Assembly (NCBI GenBank): GCA_030530985.1 | Contig: JAUMTX010000007.1 | Coordinates: forward strand, 1-64,000 | Source: Corynebacterium sp. | GTDB taxonomy: Bacteria > Actinomycetota > Actinomycetes > Mycobacteriales > Mycobacteriaceae | Length of the DNA stretch: 64,000 bases | Direction: 5' to 3' | Shown here: piece by piece, positions 6,997-17,101 of the stretch | How the letters are laid out: the number at the start of each line of letters is the position of its first letter | Numbering within the stretch: the first letter of the stretch is position 1 | Notes under the pieces: model-generated | What the model was told of the DNA's origin: nothing | What the model saw: the letters and a program-made list of their open reading frames with translations, nothing else | Databases searched by the model: none | Made by a program: the position numbers and the translations under genes

Positions 6997-9900
6997 TTAG
7001 TTCTCGTCCTTGGTCTTAATATGACCTGGGCTCCAGAGGCCCGAACGGGTCACCGTCTCATAGTCGACGATGGCTGGGACCGGGTCGGTCTCAGAGGCGT
7101 CCTGGCGGAGTTCGAGCTTCTCGACGCTACCCCAGTCGCGCTGCCAATTATTATTCAGATAGGTTGGCAGCTCCTCGGCAGTGCCAAGGGCCTCATAGAT
7201 ACCCATGACGCCGCCGCCCTCATAGTCCTGCCATGGGGTCAGGGTGACCTTGCCGGAATAGTCAGGGCTAATACGGTACTCAGGGATCTCAGTGATACCA
7301 GCATAGTGCCAATATGGGTGCTGACATGGGAACTGGAGGCCAACCGCCCAGTCAATGAGGGTTGGGGTCTCAGAGTCAATCACATCAGTCAAAGGCTCTA
7401 GGGTAGGAACACGTGGAGGGGTAATAGCCAACCACTCATTCTTATCCAGGCTCTTATCCTCAGCAACAATACGAACCACATTCGCGCCCGCAGGGATTTC
7501 GCTCAAAGGAACACGGAGGTTTCGCCATGCTGGGGTTGGGCCAATATCAATAGGCTCAATCTCACCAGTATTGGTCACATTACCGGAGGCATCAATGGTG
7601 CCATACTCCAGGGTGATCTTCTGACCATCCTGCTCCACACCATTAATATCATGGTGGTAGATACGACCAGCAGCAGAGAATACCAGGATTGGGGCATCCT
7701 CAGAATACTCAGGCAGGGAGTACCAGGTGGTCTTCAGGTTCGCTGGTGTCTGAACCTTATCGGAATAGGAACCAACCATTGGAACAATGGTGTAGTCCAA
7801 ACCGAAAGGCAGCTTGGCGTGGGAGCCATTAACGCCGGCCTCGGCACGCAGACCGGACTCGCCACCATAATTCTCATCAGAATCAGACTCGGAACCACCG
7901 GCAGAAGAAGAGGAACCACTGGAGCTCACAGAACCCGCAATGGAACCAGCAGAGGCCGCTCCCACATCAATATCATCGGCAGCAATACTTGCCGGAATAT
8001 TATTTGGACCAAAGCCAGTGCCGCTAGCAACCAGGGAATCTGCAAGTGGGGAGCCGTCGGCAGGCTGCAGGAAGGACTCATTAGTATTGGCCTCCACACG
8101 AACCTCAGAGGCAAGGTTACAGGTATTGCCACTGAGCGCATGCAGGTTACCCTCGCCCACAGAGTAGGCAGGATACTGGGAAACAAAACCCTTGGACAGG
8201 GATGCAATACCGAAGAGGACCAGCACCACATAGGCAATGCCCAGTGGGTTATTAATAATGCGGTTGATTCGCTGGTGGCGTACCGACGCATCATCACTAG
8301 TGTAGGTCTCACCGGTGGCCTCCGCACGAGCCTTCCGGGCATCAATACGGTAGGAGAGCACAACGCCAATAAGCAGAATAAGCAGGGAAATACCCAGCAT
8401 CACAGTGGCAGCCTCAATGCCCTTGAACTGGATGGTCTTATCCCACCAAGGAACACCATAGGAGGATGCGTACCACCAACCATTAGGACCAGCCAAACCA
8501 AAGGCAGTAATGGCGGCAACAGCACCAAACATCAACCAACGGTTACGACGAGACTCCGCAGTCAGGGAGGTGACAGCAACCGCACCCAGGGCGGCAATCG
8601 CACCAATAATGCCAGCGAAGGCACCAAAGTGGTGGGACCACTTGGTTGGGGTGAACATGAAGAAGAAGAGGGTGCCCAGGAACATGAGCAGCAGACGCCA
8701 GGAGGCGGCCTTATCTGAACCAGGAACCTTGCCGCGGTTAAGGGTCACACCAACAATGACAATGACCGCACCGAACATCAAGAAGATAGGCAGGCGACGG
8801 GTAAAGGAACCATCCACCGTTGGCTGCAGCAGAGTCTGGTAGCGCACATACTCGTCATACCAACGCAGGGAAGGACCAATAACAGTACGCACACGGATGG
8901 ACTCCATCACGCTGGCCAAAGTCTGGTCGGCAAAAACCGCAATGAGAATAGCAAAACCAGAAGGCAAGAATGGGGCCAGGTAGGCAAGCGCATTATGGGC
9001 GCGATTACCAGGCATAACCTGGATGCGCTGGTAAAGAATACGGATGAGGGCAGAAAGGGCAGCAAGAATAGCAGCCACAGCCATCAGACCGGTAGGACCA
9101 GCAGCCAAGGAAATAGTGGCAATAATGACACCCACCGCTGCTGGCAGCAGGCGGTTAGTCACAATAGCGCGCTCGAAAGAAACCCAGGTGAGCAGGGCGC
9201 CAAGGGCAACCACTGGCTCAGGGCGAAGACCATTATTATATGGCAGCCACACAGCCAGGAAGGCAAAAGCGGCAGTCCACTGGGCGCTGGAACGGTGACG
9301 GATCTTCTTGCCCAGACGTGGAAGAACACAGCGGGACAGGAGGAACCAAATGCACAAACCAGCCAAGGTAGCAGGCAGGCGCATAAAGACCGAATTGGTC
9401 GAAATATTGGTCATAAAACCAAGAAGGTCATAGTACGGAGCACCAAAAGGAGACTCCGGCACACCAAACCAACGATAATAGTTAGCCATATAAGTGGCGT
9501 GCTGGGCCTCACGACCCATGGTCAAAAGATAACCATCATCCGAGGTATTCGCACCAAAAATGTGCCAGAAGCCGAGGATGGCTACGACGATGATGTCGAG
9601 AGGCTTCGGGATATACCAGCGATATGGCAGGATACGGACCTTCTCAGAGCCAGTAGAATTGGCGCGATCCATGCGCCACAGGCAGTAGAGAGAAATAGCC
9701 AAGAAGAGCAGGCCACCCCAAATAGCAAGACTCTTAAGCAGAGTAGGGGAGGAGGTATAGCGCGAATCCACCTCAACATGAACATTGAGGCCATCAGCAA
9801 TCAACGCCTGGGCGCTAGCAGAATCCTTATCCAAATCACTATAAATACCAGTGATCTGTGGACGATAATCATCCTCAACCTCGCCCTCCAGATCCGTGCC

Positions 9901-10350
9901 GGAGACAGTCACCTTTGTGCCCTCCTCCTTGGAGGAAATATGGATGACCGCGTCCTGAGGGAGCTGGGCTAGCTCATCGCGGGTAATCTCCAGAGGAACA
10001 CGGTTACGCAAAACCACCTCAAGGGTGCTGCCAGTATAACGAACCACCATGCCACGGGTTGGGGCATTGGTGTAGTCCATTGGCAGGGTTGAGAGGATAA
10101 CGCGGGAGTCCTCCGTAAGATAATTGACCGCAGAGATAGGAATATCTGCTTCAAAATCAGTCGCCGTATAGCTAATCAGTGGGGAACTGACCGACTGGGT
10201 CGACTCATTCTGTGGCCAGGAAATCGAGGATTGTACCTGCTTGACCGGAAGGAAAGGGATCAGGATGAAGCAAATAAAGCCTAGCACACCACTAATGATG
10301 GCAAGGTTCTTCACCCACCCCGGGCAGGATTTGGTCATAGAAGCCGTCAT
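6997..10350 (-). CDS. emb: Arabinosyltransferase Emb (arabinan polymerase)
   Basis: About 1117 residues, the usual Emb length. An N-terminal helix and a beta-rich periplasmic loop are followed by many membrane helices and a large C-terminal carbohydrate-binding region. The GT-C motif is SDDGY with D271 and D272, in the loop that follows the second helix. Emb adds alpha-1,5-arabinofuranose from decaprenyl-phosphoryl-arabinose to cell-wall arabinan at the outer face of the membrane and is the ethambutol target. A Ser/Gly/Asp-rich insert lies in the C-terminal domain (encoded around 7860-7960). The ATG at 10350 was chosen because ggaga lies just upstream; it starts 13 bases after the aftA stop. 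Only one emb is present, as in corynebacteria. Confidence 0.95.
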   Translation of the reverse strand: MTASMTKSCPGWVKNLAIISGVLGFICFILIPFLPVKQVQSSISWPQNESTQSVSSPLISYTATDFEADIPISAVNYLTEDSRVILSTLPMDYTNAPTRGMVVRYTGSTLEVVLRNRVPLEITRDELAQLPQDAVIHISSKEEGTKVTVSGTDLEGEVEDDYRPQITGIYSDLDKDSASAQALIADGLNVHVEVDSRYTSSPTLLKSLAIWGGLLFLAISLYCLWRMDRANSTGSEKVRILPYRWYIPKPLDIIVVAILGFWHIFGANTSDDGYLLTMGREAQHATYMANYYRWFGVPESPFGAPYYDLLGFMTNISTNSVFMRLPATLAGLCIWFLLSRCVLPRLGKKIRHRSSAQWTAAFAFLAVWLPYNNGLRPEPVVALGALLTWVSFERAIVTNRLLPAAVGVIIATISLAAGPTGLMAVAAILAALSALIRILYQRIQVMPGNRAHNALAYLAPFLPSGFAILIAVFADQTLASVMESIRVRTVIGPSLRWYDEYVRYQTLLQPTVDGSFTRRLPIFLMFGAVIVIVGVTLNRGKVPGSDKAASWRLLLMFLGTLFFFMFTPTKWSHHFGAFAGIIGAIAALGAVAVTSLTAESRRNRWLMFGAVAAITAFGLAGPNGWWYASSYGVPWWDKTIQFKGIEAATVMLGISLLILLIGVVLSYRIDARKARAEATGETYTSDDASVRHQRINRIINNPLGIAYVVLVLFGIASLSKGFVSQYPAYSVGEGNLHALSGNTCNLASEVRVEANTNESFLQPADGSPLADSLVASGTGFGPNNIPASIAADDIDVGAASAGSIAGSVSSSGSSSSAGGSESDSDENYGGESGLRAEAGVNGSHAKLPFGLDYTIVPMVGSYSDKVQTPANLKTTWYSLPEYSEDAPILVFSAAGRIYHHDINGVEQDGQKITLEYGTIDASGNVTNTGEIEPIDIGPTPAWRNLRVPLSEIPAGANVVRIVAEDKSLDKNEWLAITPPRVPTLEPLTDVIDSETPTLIDWAVGLQFPCQHPYWHYAGITEIPEYRISPDYSGKVTLTPWQDYEGGGVMGIYEALGTAEELPTYLNNNWQRDWGSVEKLELRQDASETDPVPAIVDYETVTRSGLWSPGHIKTKDEN

Positions 10351-10363
10351 GGTCTCCAATTCT

Positions 10364-12355
10364 CTACTCACTCTTCTCTGCGACAATTACGACAAATGGG
10401 CCAATCTGCTGCACATGCCAGCCTGTGGCAAATACGGCAGGATTGAAGAAAATTCCTCGGAATCGCACATTCGGATTATTCGGGTAAATGTCCTCCGAAA
10501 GGTCATAGCGCCAGCCAGTGGCGGCACCATACTCGGATTGGGCAGTCCCTTCAAAGTCATTAACAGTACCACGAAGTATGAACACATCCGGGCTACGCCA
10601 CTTGGAATTGTGGAGTTCTTCAGCAAAACTCTCAGGTGTGTCGATCTCAAGCCAGGAACTAGTAGCCCAGGATTCAATGGCCTGATTACGGGCACTAAAC
10701 TCACCCAGCGGGTTGGCATAATGGCTGGTGAAAGCCTGGAAGCCGGTGTATGGGTGGTAGGACATGAAGTTGTTTTCGTCGGTAAGCACAACGGTTTGAC
10801 TTGGAATATAACCAAAAGAACGAATATATTCGTCAATCTCCGCGTAGTACTGGCCAGAATCCGCAGGATACAAATCCGCGCGCTCACCATTACCATCCGT
10901 ATCCGTATAGGCCAGATCAATCGCATTATGGTTACGGGCCGGAATAGTCTGGGCGTAGCTCAAACCAGCAAAAGACAAAATAGTGACCATGCTAAAGGTA
11001 ATAACCTGGCGGGCGCGTGGGCTAATACGATCCGGATACAACTGGTGAATACCCACCGTACGCAGCTCCGCAAGACCAATCACACCAGCCGTGGCCAACT
11101 GGAAAATAATCAAAGTATCAATGCGGAAACCAAGCAGGGTGGTGCCGCCCAAAGTCGCAATCTGCGAAGCAACAATCCAACAATAAAAAACAATGACAGA
11201 GAGCGCCATGGAGCGCAGCTCCTTCTCATTGAAACGGATAATCAACACCACCGTACCAATGAGACAGAGCACGCCAACAATGGACCAAGAGAGCATTGGT
11301 AGCGGCAACTGGGTGGCCTGGGCCGGCAAATAATGGCCGGCAGTGGCATTCGGGCGAGTGCCGCCAGTAAACACAGCATGGAAATAACCCCACCACATAG
11401 GCAGGGCAATAATCGCCGCGCCACAGGCCATAATAATCAGATTGAGCAGCGGACGAAGACTATGCTCCTTAATCACCACAACAACCAAAGCAATGACACC
11501 AAAGCTCAAGGTCAAAACCACCGTATACAGGGTATAGGTGGAGGCCGACAGACCCGCATAGAGGGCAATGGCCACCATGGCGAGCTTATCCCCACGCAGG
11601 GCGCGGGTCAGAATCACCGTGGCCGCTGGCATAACCACCGCAATGAGCAGCGCATAAGGCTCCTCGGCGGCAACAGTCAGGCCAATGCAGGTGGTGACCA
11701 GGGCAATGCCCACCGCTACAGGCAAACTACCCGTCAGGCGCTGCCAAATCGGCACAAGGGCACTGGTCACGGCGGCAATAGTCACCAAAGCCCAAGGCTG
11801 GAAGGCCTCCCAGCCGGCAAGACCCATGACATTAGCAAAACGGCCGCCCAACCAGAACCACAGGCCTGGATAAAAGGAAGGCATGTCAATATAATTCATG
11901 TCTACCAGGTGGGCGGTATCCGTCATGCGGGTGAGGAACTGGGTGCGGAAACCCTGATCCACAGTAATGCCGTCAAGATACAGCTTCGTGGCCGCCAAAG
12001 GGATGGCAGTAGAGGTCATCACCAAAGCAGCCGGGGCCAAATAGCACACCACATAGGTCAGGCCGCGCAGCAGGCGATTAGGGCGCTCCTTCTGGTTGAG
12101 CCAGAGCATCACCAGGCCAGCAACCACGGTCAAAACCAAAACGGTGCCGGCGGTGGCCAAGGCGCGAGAGACCATGGAGCCGCCAAAAGCAGGCAGATGG
12201 GTACGCTTAAGCACCATCCAGGAAAGGAGCATAAAAATCGCGCCACCGAAGAAAGCAGCGGCGACAGAAAGCACAGTGCCCCAGGTTCCTAGACGGTCCC
12301 GCGTATATTCCATACTCGGGGGGAGGGTCGATGTCCCGGTTTCCGAAACTGTCAT
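10364..12355 (-). CDS. aftA: Galactan 5-O-arabinofuranosyltransferase AftA
   Basis: About 664 residues: an N-terminal multi-helix GT-C membrane domain and a C-terminal soluble domain. AftA (family GT85) primes the galactan chain with the first arabinofuranose from decaprenyl-phosphoryl-arabinose. Recognition rests on the segment YIDMPSFYPGLWFWLGGR and on position between dprE2 and emb, the conserved order. The ATG at 12355 has aagg directly upstream; the longer open frame towards 12574 runs through a terminator and is not coding. A terminator before it suggests its own promoter. Confidence 0.9.
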   Translation of the reverse strand: MTVSETGTSTLPPSMEYTRDRLGTWGTVLSVAAAFFGGAIFMLLSWMVLKRTHLPAFGGSMVSRALATAGTVLVLTVVAGLVMLWLNQKERPNRLLRGLTYVVCYLAPAALVMTSTAIPLAATKLYLDGITVDQGFRTQFLTRMTDTAHLVDMNYIDMPSFYPGLWFWLGGRFANVMGLAGWEAFQPWALVTIAAVTSALVPIWQRLTGSLPVAVGIALVTTCIGLTVAAEEPYALLIAVVMPAATVILTRALRGDKLAMVAIALYAGLSASTYTLYTVVLTLSFGVIALVVVVIKEHSLRPLLNLIIMACGAAIIALPMWWGYFHAVFTGGTRPNATAGHYLPAQATQLPLPMLSWSIVGVLCLIGTVVLIIRFNEKELRSMALSVIVFYCWIVASQIATLGGTTLLGFRIDTLIIFQLATAGVIGLAELRTVGIHQLYPDRISPRARQVITFSMVTILSFAGLSYAQTIPARNHNAIDLAYTDTDGNGERADLYPADSGQYYAEIDEYIRSFGYIPSQTVVLTDENNFMSYHPYTGFQAFTSHYANPLGEFSARNQAIESWATSSWLEIDTPESFAEELHNSKWRSPDVFILRGTVNDFEGTAQSEYGAATGWRYDLSEDIYPNNPNVRFRGIFFNPAVFATGWHVQQIGPFVVIVAEKSE

Positions 12356-12410
12356 ACCTTCTAGTTTCGCATAAAAAGCTGTAATTGTGGCTAGTGGCGC
12401 GCTCTTTTGG

Positions 12411-12440
12411 GCAAAGCAAAACCCCCACCGAAGTGGGGGT
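12411..12440 (-). terminator. Rho-independent terminator after dprE2
   Basis: On the minus strand an 8-bp perfect stem (12433-12440 with 12421-12428) around a CGAA-type tetraloop is followed by a T-rich tail. It separates the dprE1-dprE2 transcript from aftA-emb. Confidence 0.85.
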
Positions 12441-12464
12441 CGTGCTGCTCGGGTGTGGGCCTTT

Positions 12465-13226
12465 TTAGAAAGGCATATAACGCATGAGCTTGCGTGGAAT
12501 ATGGGTGATGACAGCCATAACAAGGGCGAAGGCTGGAGGAGCCCAGACCAGGTCCTTACGGTTGATGACACCATCGACCACCATCTTGGCCACCTGCTCG
12601 CGGTCCAAGGTCAGTGGGGCTTCCTTCATGCCGGCGGTGAGCTTGGTGCGCACCTGGCCTGGGCGGATGACGGTGACATTCACACCGGTGCCGCGCAGGG
12701 CCTCGCCCAGCTGGAGGAAGAAGCCGTCCACGCCCGCCTTGGAGGAACCATAGACGAAATTGGAACGACGAACACGCACACCAGCAGCGGAAGAGAAGAT
12801 AACAATAGAGCCGTGGCCCTGCTCCTTCATCTTCTGGCCGAGAAGCACACCGACAGAAACGGAGCCGGTGTAGTTAATCTGGGCAAGCTGCACAGCCTTG
12901 CGCTGATTCTGCCAAGCTTCCTCATTATCGCCCTGAACAGCAAAAGCAATAATGGCCACATCAATATCGGCGATGGCGAAAGCCTTGTTGATGACCTCTT
13001 CGTGGGAATCGAAGTCGGTAGCATCAAAATCCAACACGTCCACCTTGGAGGCACCGGCGGCGGTGAGCCCCTGGACGGTTTCGTCGATACCGGCCTCTCC
13101 TGGGCGAACGCCCAGGATGATGTGAATTGGGCCCTTATGGAGGAATTCCTTGACTACGGCATTGCCGATATCAGAGGTGCCGCCAAGAACCAGAATAGTT
13201 TGTGGCTTACCAACAGCATTAAGCAT
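12465..13226 (-). CDS. dprE2: DprE2, decaprenylphospho-beta-D-erythro-pentofuranosid-2-ulose 2-reductase
   Basis: 253 residues, short-chain dehydrogenase fold: ILVLGGTSDIGNAVV is the glycine-rich NAD-binding turn, and YGSSKAGVDGF carries the catalytic Tyr-x-x-x-Lys with an upstream Ser in VIFSSAAG. It reduces the 2-keto intermediate from DprE1 to give decaprenyl-phosphoryl-arabinose, the donor used by AftA, Emb and relatives. The ATG at 13226 follows aaaggag and starts 10 bases after the dprE1 stop, so both are one operon. Confidence 0.95.
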   Translation of the reverse strand: MLNAVGKPQTILVLGGTSDIGNAVVKEFLHKGPIHIILGVRPGEAGIDETVQGLTAAGASKVDVLDFDATDFDSHEEVINKAFAIADIDVAIIAFAVQGDNEEAWQNQRKAVQLAQINYTGSVSVGVLLGQKMKEQGHGSIVIFSSAAGVRVRRSNFVYGSSKAGVDGFFLQLGEALRGTGVNVTVIRPGQVRTKLTAGMKEAPLTLDREQVAKMVVDGVINRKDLVWAPPAFALVMAVITHIPRKLMRYMPF

Positions 13227-13236
13227 GGGTTCTCCT

Positions 13237-14703
13237 TTAGTTGAGCTCGAGACGACGGGACATATCGGAGGCAAATACATTATTAGGGTCAATGGCGCGG
13301 CGGGTCTCCAACCAGCCCTCCATGCCTGGATACATCTTATGGAAGTCCTCGGCAGAGGTGCGAGATTCCTTGGCCAAGTAGAGGCGGCCGCCGAATTCCA
13401 TCACGCGCTTATCCAGGTCATCCAGGAACTTGCCCAGACCTGGCTTGATTGGGAAGTCCACGCAGACATTCCAACCTGGCATTGGGTAGGACAGTGGGGC
13501 GCGGTTGCCCTCACCGAAGAGCTTGAACACATTGAGGGCCGAATAGTGGCCGGAGCGCTGGATATCACGAACAATATCCTTGAAAGGCTCCACAGCCTCA
13601 CGAGGCACCACAAACTGGTACTGCAGGAAGCCACGGGAACCATAGCCGCGGTTCCACTCACCAATGAGATCCAGTGGCTGGTAGAACTGGGTGAGGTTCT
13701 GTGCCTTATTGCGGTAGGTGCCGGACTTGAGCCACCACAGCTCACCAATAGCAATCATGGAGAGCTTATTCATGGTGAAGGATGGGAAAATATCCGGAAC
13801 GGTCACCAGCTGAGGGGCATTGAACTTCAATGGGTCCTTAGCAAGCTTTGGAGCAATTTCCTCCAGCTGGGCCAGGGTGGCCAGGGAGCCACGGGAAATA
13901 GCAGCACGGCCAAGCTTTGGCTCAGGGCTAATAGCATCGAACCAGGCAGAAGAATAGGTGTAGTTCTTCTCGGAGCCATCAGAATGGAACTCGATGGTTT
14001 CATCCAGGTTGGCGGTCAGGTCGCCATCAGCAATGAAGTAGGCGGTTTCGGTGCGGGTCATCTTAATGCGGGCGCGCACAATAATGCCGGTCAGGCCCAT
14101 GCCACCAACAGTGGCCCAGAACAGGGAACCATCAGGATCATCAGCGGAGCCTTCTGGCTCCAGGTGCAGAATACGGCCATCGGCTACCAGCAGCTCCATG
14201 GAAACCACATGGTCACCGAAGGAACCAGCAGAGTGGTGGTTCTTGCCGTGGATATCAGGGCCAATAGCGCCACCAATGGTGACCTGGCGGGTACCAGGCA
14301 AAACAGGAACCCACAGGCCATAAGGCAGGGCGGCCTTCATCAGCTGGTCCAGGGTGACACCACCATCGACATCAACAATGGCGGTTTCTGGGTCGATGGA
14401 ATGAATCTGGTTCAGGGCGGTGATATCAACCACCAGGCCGCCACCATTCATGGCTGGGTCGCCATAGGAACGACCCATGCCGCGGGCAATCACACCACGA
14501 CGCAGGTAGGAAGGCTTATCCTCATTGGACTCGGCCACCATCTTAACGGCGCGGACAATCTCCTCAAGGTCAGGAGTGGACAAAACCTCAGCCGTGGAAG
14601 GGGCAGTACGGCCCCAACCGGTCAAAGTCTTGGCTTCTGTGTGAAGGGCTCCGTAGGCACCGCTCGAAGCTGCGGTGCTGGACATGCCATTACTGCTAGT
14701 CAT
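13237..14703 (-). CDS. dprE1: DprE1, decaprenylphosphoryl-beta-D-ribose 2'-oxidase
   Basis: About 488 residues. The N-terminal FAD-binding segment includes [15 protein letters not shown] and [14 protein letters not shown]; the C-terminal part carries [13 protein letters not shown]. The Cys in that motif is the position that benzothiazinone drugs bind covalently in mycobacteria (known for the family), so the target residue is retained. The enzyme oxidises the ribose 2'-OH of decaprenyl-phosphoryl-ribose. The start at 14703 is the best supported ATG, with a TAAATT hexamer 8 bases upstream; an ATG at 14685 is the alternative. Confidence 0.93.
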   Translation of the reverse strand: MTSSNGMSSTAASSGAYGALHTEAKTLTGWGRTAPSTAEVLSTPDLEEIVRAVKMVAESNEDKPSYLRRGVIARGMGRSYGDPAMNGGGLVVDITALNQIHSIDPETAIVDVDGGVTLDQLMKAALPYGLWVPVLPGTRQVTIGGAIGPDIHGKNHHSAGSFGDHVVSMELLVADGRILHLEPEGSADDPDGSLFWATVGGMGLTGIIVRARIKMTRTETAYFIADGDLTANLDETIEFHSDGSEKNYTYSSAWFDAISPEPKLGRAAISRGSLATLAQLEEIAPKLAKDPLKFNAPQLVTVPDIFPSFTMNKLSMIAIGELWWLKSGTYRNKAQNLTQFYQPLDLIGEWNRGYGSRGFLQYQFVVPREAVEPFKDIVRDIQRSGHYSALNVFKLFGEGNRAPLSYPMPGWNVCVDFPIKPGLGKFLDDLDKRVMEFGGRLYLAKESRTSAEDFHKMYPGMEGWLETRRAIDPNNVFASDMSRRLELN

Positions 14704-14798
14704 CGGGATCAAATTTACCCGCAAATATGGGACTTGTGTGGCAGTGGCATGCACAATGTGAGATATGCCATTAAATTCTTTTAGGGATAAAACTGGGG

Positions 14799-15032
14799 CT
14801 AAAGGTCCATTATGGTGCGGATTTCCTCGGGCAGTTGATCCTGGGCTTCAATGATGGGGCCATCATACTCGCGCAGAATCTCATAGACGCGAGCACGATC
14901 GTTGCTATCCAAAATAGGGATTTCTTGGGCCATCATCAGCACCATTGCGGGGCTCAATGGCAGATTTGTTTGCTCGGCCGCAATATGTGTATCGGCCTTT
15001 TTTCCCTGGGAGCGACGTCCAAAACTAAACAC
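14799..15032 (-). CDS. Conserved small protein of unknown function
   Basis: About 77 residues from a GTG at 15032 ([17 protein letters not shown]), cytoplasmic, with a predicted helical C-terminus ([15 protein letters not shown], then [12 protein letters not shown]). The frame stays open to an ATG-like start at 15098, but that would overlap the divergent gene's start region. It lies upstream of dprE1 on the same strand and divergent from 15085. No function is recognised. Confidence 0.5.
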   Translation of the reverse strand: MFSFGRRSQGKKADTHIAAEQTNLPLSPAMVLMMAQEIPILDSNDRARVYEILREYDGPIIEAQDQLPEEIRTIMDL

Positions 15033-15084
15033 ACCACTAAGATTACCCCAACGCGCCGGGGATAAAATCGCTACGCTGGGAGAT

Positions 15085-15957
15085 ATGACTGTCCCCACTG
15101 ATTATGCCCAGAGCACGCTCATTGTGCGTGCCATTATGCTGGGCCCAGAGGAGGACATTGTGCGCCATATTGGCATTAATAGTGCCATGGGATGCCAGGA
15201 ATTCCACCGGGTAATGGGTATTGCCTTTGGCCTTGAGGAAAAAGGCAGCCCCTGGGCGGTAATGCTGGGCGATAAAGACCTCACCAATATTGGCTTGCCC
15301 CTTGGGTTTTTCCTAGCCGAACAGGGCGATACCCTGCGCTATACCTATGGGCTGTGGGACTGCGATATAGAACTGCTCGATATATATCCCCGCGATGCCG
15401 GCACCCCGGAAGCCCTCTGCATTGGTGGGGGTGGGGATTTTATGAACCAGCCCTTTGACCTAAGTGCCATTAATGCGCGCCTAACGGGTAGGGAAGCCAC
15501 TGAGGCCATTTTGGCCACCGTGCACCCCTATGTGCGGGGGCTTATTGAACGCTCCGGCATGTTTGACTTTGTGCCCCTGCTACAAGCCCTTGACCTTGGG
15601 CGACCCACCAATCTTGCCCCTGAGGTGGTAGCGGCCCTGCGCCTTTTGCCCTTTGAAGAAGAACCAGCGGCCAAAGATGCCTACTGGGCTATGGTGCTGG
15701 CCTTGGCCTCCCTGGGTGGGGAAGCCCTGGGCAATGAGATTGTGGAAGCCACCATGGATAGTTTGGGCTGGGAAGATGATGATGGGTCTTTTCTTACGGG
15801 ACCCAAAATTCGGGCGCTCTGTGCGCGATCCCTGGACACCCTGGCAAAATATGGGGCATATGGGGTGAGGAGTAAAAGTGCCGTCGAAAGGCTCGAATAC
15901 TACCGTGAGATTCTTCGAGCCACCGCGACTAATCCTGAGTCTTTTTCGGCAGATTAA
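15085..15957 (+). CDS. Protein with a pRiA4b ORF-3-like N-terminal domain
   Basis: 290 residues from the ATG at 15085, which follows gggag. The first half has the spacing of the plasmid pRiA4b ORF-3 family: FHRVMGIAFGL, SPWAVML, LRYTYGLWDCDIELLDIYP and then EALCIGGGGDF. The second half is alpha-helical and unassigned. Family members often lie near mobile elements, but their biochemical role is unknown. The 3' end overlaps the convergent GT87 gene by 29 bases. The family call is from motif memory only. Confidence 0.6.
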   Translation: MTVPTDYAQSTLIVRAIMLGPEEDIVRHIGINSAMGCQEFHRVMGIAFGLEEKGSPWAVMLGDKDLTNIGLPLGFFLAEQGDTLRYTYGLWDCDIELLDIYPRDAGTPEALCIGGGGDFMNQPFDLSAINARLTGREATEAILATVHPYVRGLIERSGMFDFVPLLQALDLGRPTNLAPEVVAALRLLPFEEEPAAKDAYWAMVLALASLGGEALGNEIVEATMDSLGWEDDDGSFLTGPKIRALCARSLDTLAKYGAYGVRSKSAVERLEYYREILRATATNPESFSAD

Positions 15958-17101
15958 TCCGAATTGCTGACATTAGCAGCAAGCTGTACATGATCAGGCC
16001 GATAATACACATGGCACGCAACATTGCCCAGGAATTTTCATACATGAAGTCGCCAAGACGATCAGGAACATAGCCTCCGTGATTATTCCAACCGATGAGC
16101 AATCCGTTAACCACCATTAAGCCAAAACCATAAGAGAGCAGGCGATCCTTCATCATAAACGCCATAGGAATGAAGATAATGATGCCGGCCCAGTGGTGGG
16201 TCACTGCGATAGGGGCCGAGAGAAGCACTGAAAGTAGGACAAAAGCAAAGGCGCTTACGCCACGGTTGACCTGGGTAAACTTCCACGAAACCCAAAGAGC
16301 CACCACAGCACAGAACAGCAAAACGAAAGTCATAGTGTGTTGAATCGCGCCATCAGACATTCCTGCGCTGGCCAAAAGGCCGCTGACGGACTCATTAAGC
16401 ATATAGTTAAAAGTGCCGCCACGCTTGGTGTCCCATGCAACGTCAGTCCAAAATTCCATACTTTGGGCCGGAGTAACAATAAACCCAAGGGCGACCGTGG
16501 CCAGGAAAGTGAAAGCAGAAACTGCAATGCCGTACCAGTCGCGTCGGGCCAAGAAAATTACGGCGAAGGCGGCTGGGGTCACCTTGATACCCGCAGCTAA
16601 ACCAATACCCAGACCACGCAAACGGCGAGGCAAGAAACCCAGCACATCGAGGGCAACAAGGAGGAAAAGAAACAGGTCAACTTGGGTGAAGTGAATACCG
16701 GCAGCAACAGGCTCAAAAAGCATGGCTGGGCCGGTGAAAAATAAGGAAAGAACCGCAGCGTAACGGGCAGAACGCTCCGTAGCAAGCCTGCGAGTAACCA
16801 TATAAAGAATGCCCCAGACGAAGAAGAAGGTCAGGATTGTCCAAAACACTGTGACTGCGCGGAGACTGAAGAAGGACAGCGGTATAAAGAGGATCGCCGC
16901 GAAAGGAGGGTAGATATATGCGAGACCAACCCCCGTTTCCTCCATGAAGTTTTCATAGAGTGCACCGCCGTGGCGCATCTGCTGGCCAGCAAGCTGGAAG
17001 ATCTCCATATCAATTCCTGGGCCTTCAACGCAGTAATCATAAAGATATTTGAGGCTCAGTAAAAGTGCTAGGGCACAAAGAATTGGAGGGATGGTGAGCA
17101 A
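15929..17101 (-). CDS. GT87 (DUF2029) polyprenol-phosphate-sugar glycosyltransferase, 5' end frameshifted
   Basis: About 390 residues of a GT-C membrane enzyme. GIDMEIFQLAGQ in the first outer loop holds the catalytic-type Asp of the family; GLAYIYPPFAAILF and RGLGIGLAAGIKVTPAAF follow. It is closely related to 17749-19017. GT87 members transfer mannose or arabinofuranose from decaprenyl-phosphate donors onto lipomannan or arabinan; the substrate here is unknown. The listed start is a TTG at 17101, but homology continues upstream through a broken frame (see 17102-17192). The protein may therefore lack about 30 N-terminal residues. Confidence 0.8.
   Translation of the reverse strand: MLTIPPILCALALLLSLKYLYDYCVEGPGIDMEIFQLAGQQMRHGGALYENFMEETGVGLAYIYPPFAAILFIPLSFFSLRAVTVFWTILTFFFVWGILYMVTRRLATERSARYAAVLSLFFTGPAMLFEPVAAGIHFTQVDLFLFLLVALDVLGFLPRRLRGLGIGLAAGIKVTPAAFAVIFLARRDWYGIAVSAFTFLATVALGFIVTPAQSMEFWTDVAWDTKRGGTFNYMLNESVSGLLASAGMSDGAIQHTMTFVLLFCAVVALWVSWKFTQVNRGVSAFAFVLLSVLLSAPIAVTHHWAGIIIFIPMAFMMKDRLLSYGFGLMVVNGLLIGWNNHGGYVPDRLGDFMYENSWAMLRAMCIIGLIMYSLLLMSAIRINLPKKTQD

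Noticed and set aside
7651..8718. Long plus-strand open frame (355 codons) opposite emb
   Set aside because: It lies wholly antisense to a conserved emb coding region, has an Asn/Gly/Thr-rich composition without domains, and follows from the codon bias of the real gene.
12356..12574. N-terminal extension of aftA by 73 codons
   Set aside because: It would run through a clear terminator and into the 3' part of dprE2; the ATG at 12355 begins the normal protein.
13150..14784. Plus-strand open frame of 544 codons opposite dprE1 and dprE2
   Set aside because: Antisense to two well-recognised genes, low-complexity composition, no start signals.
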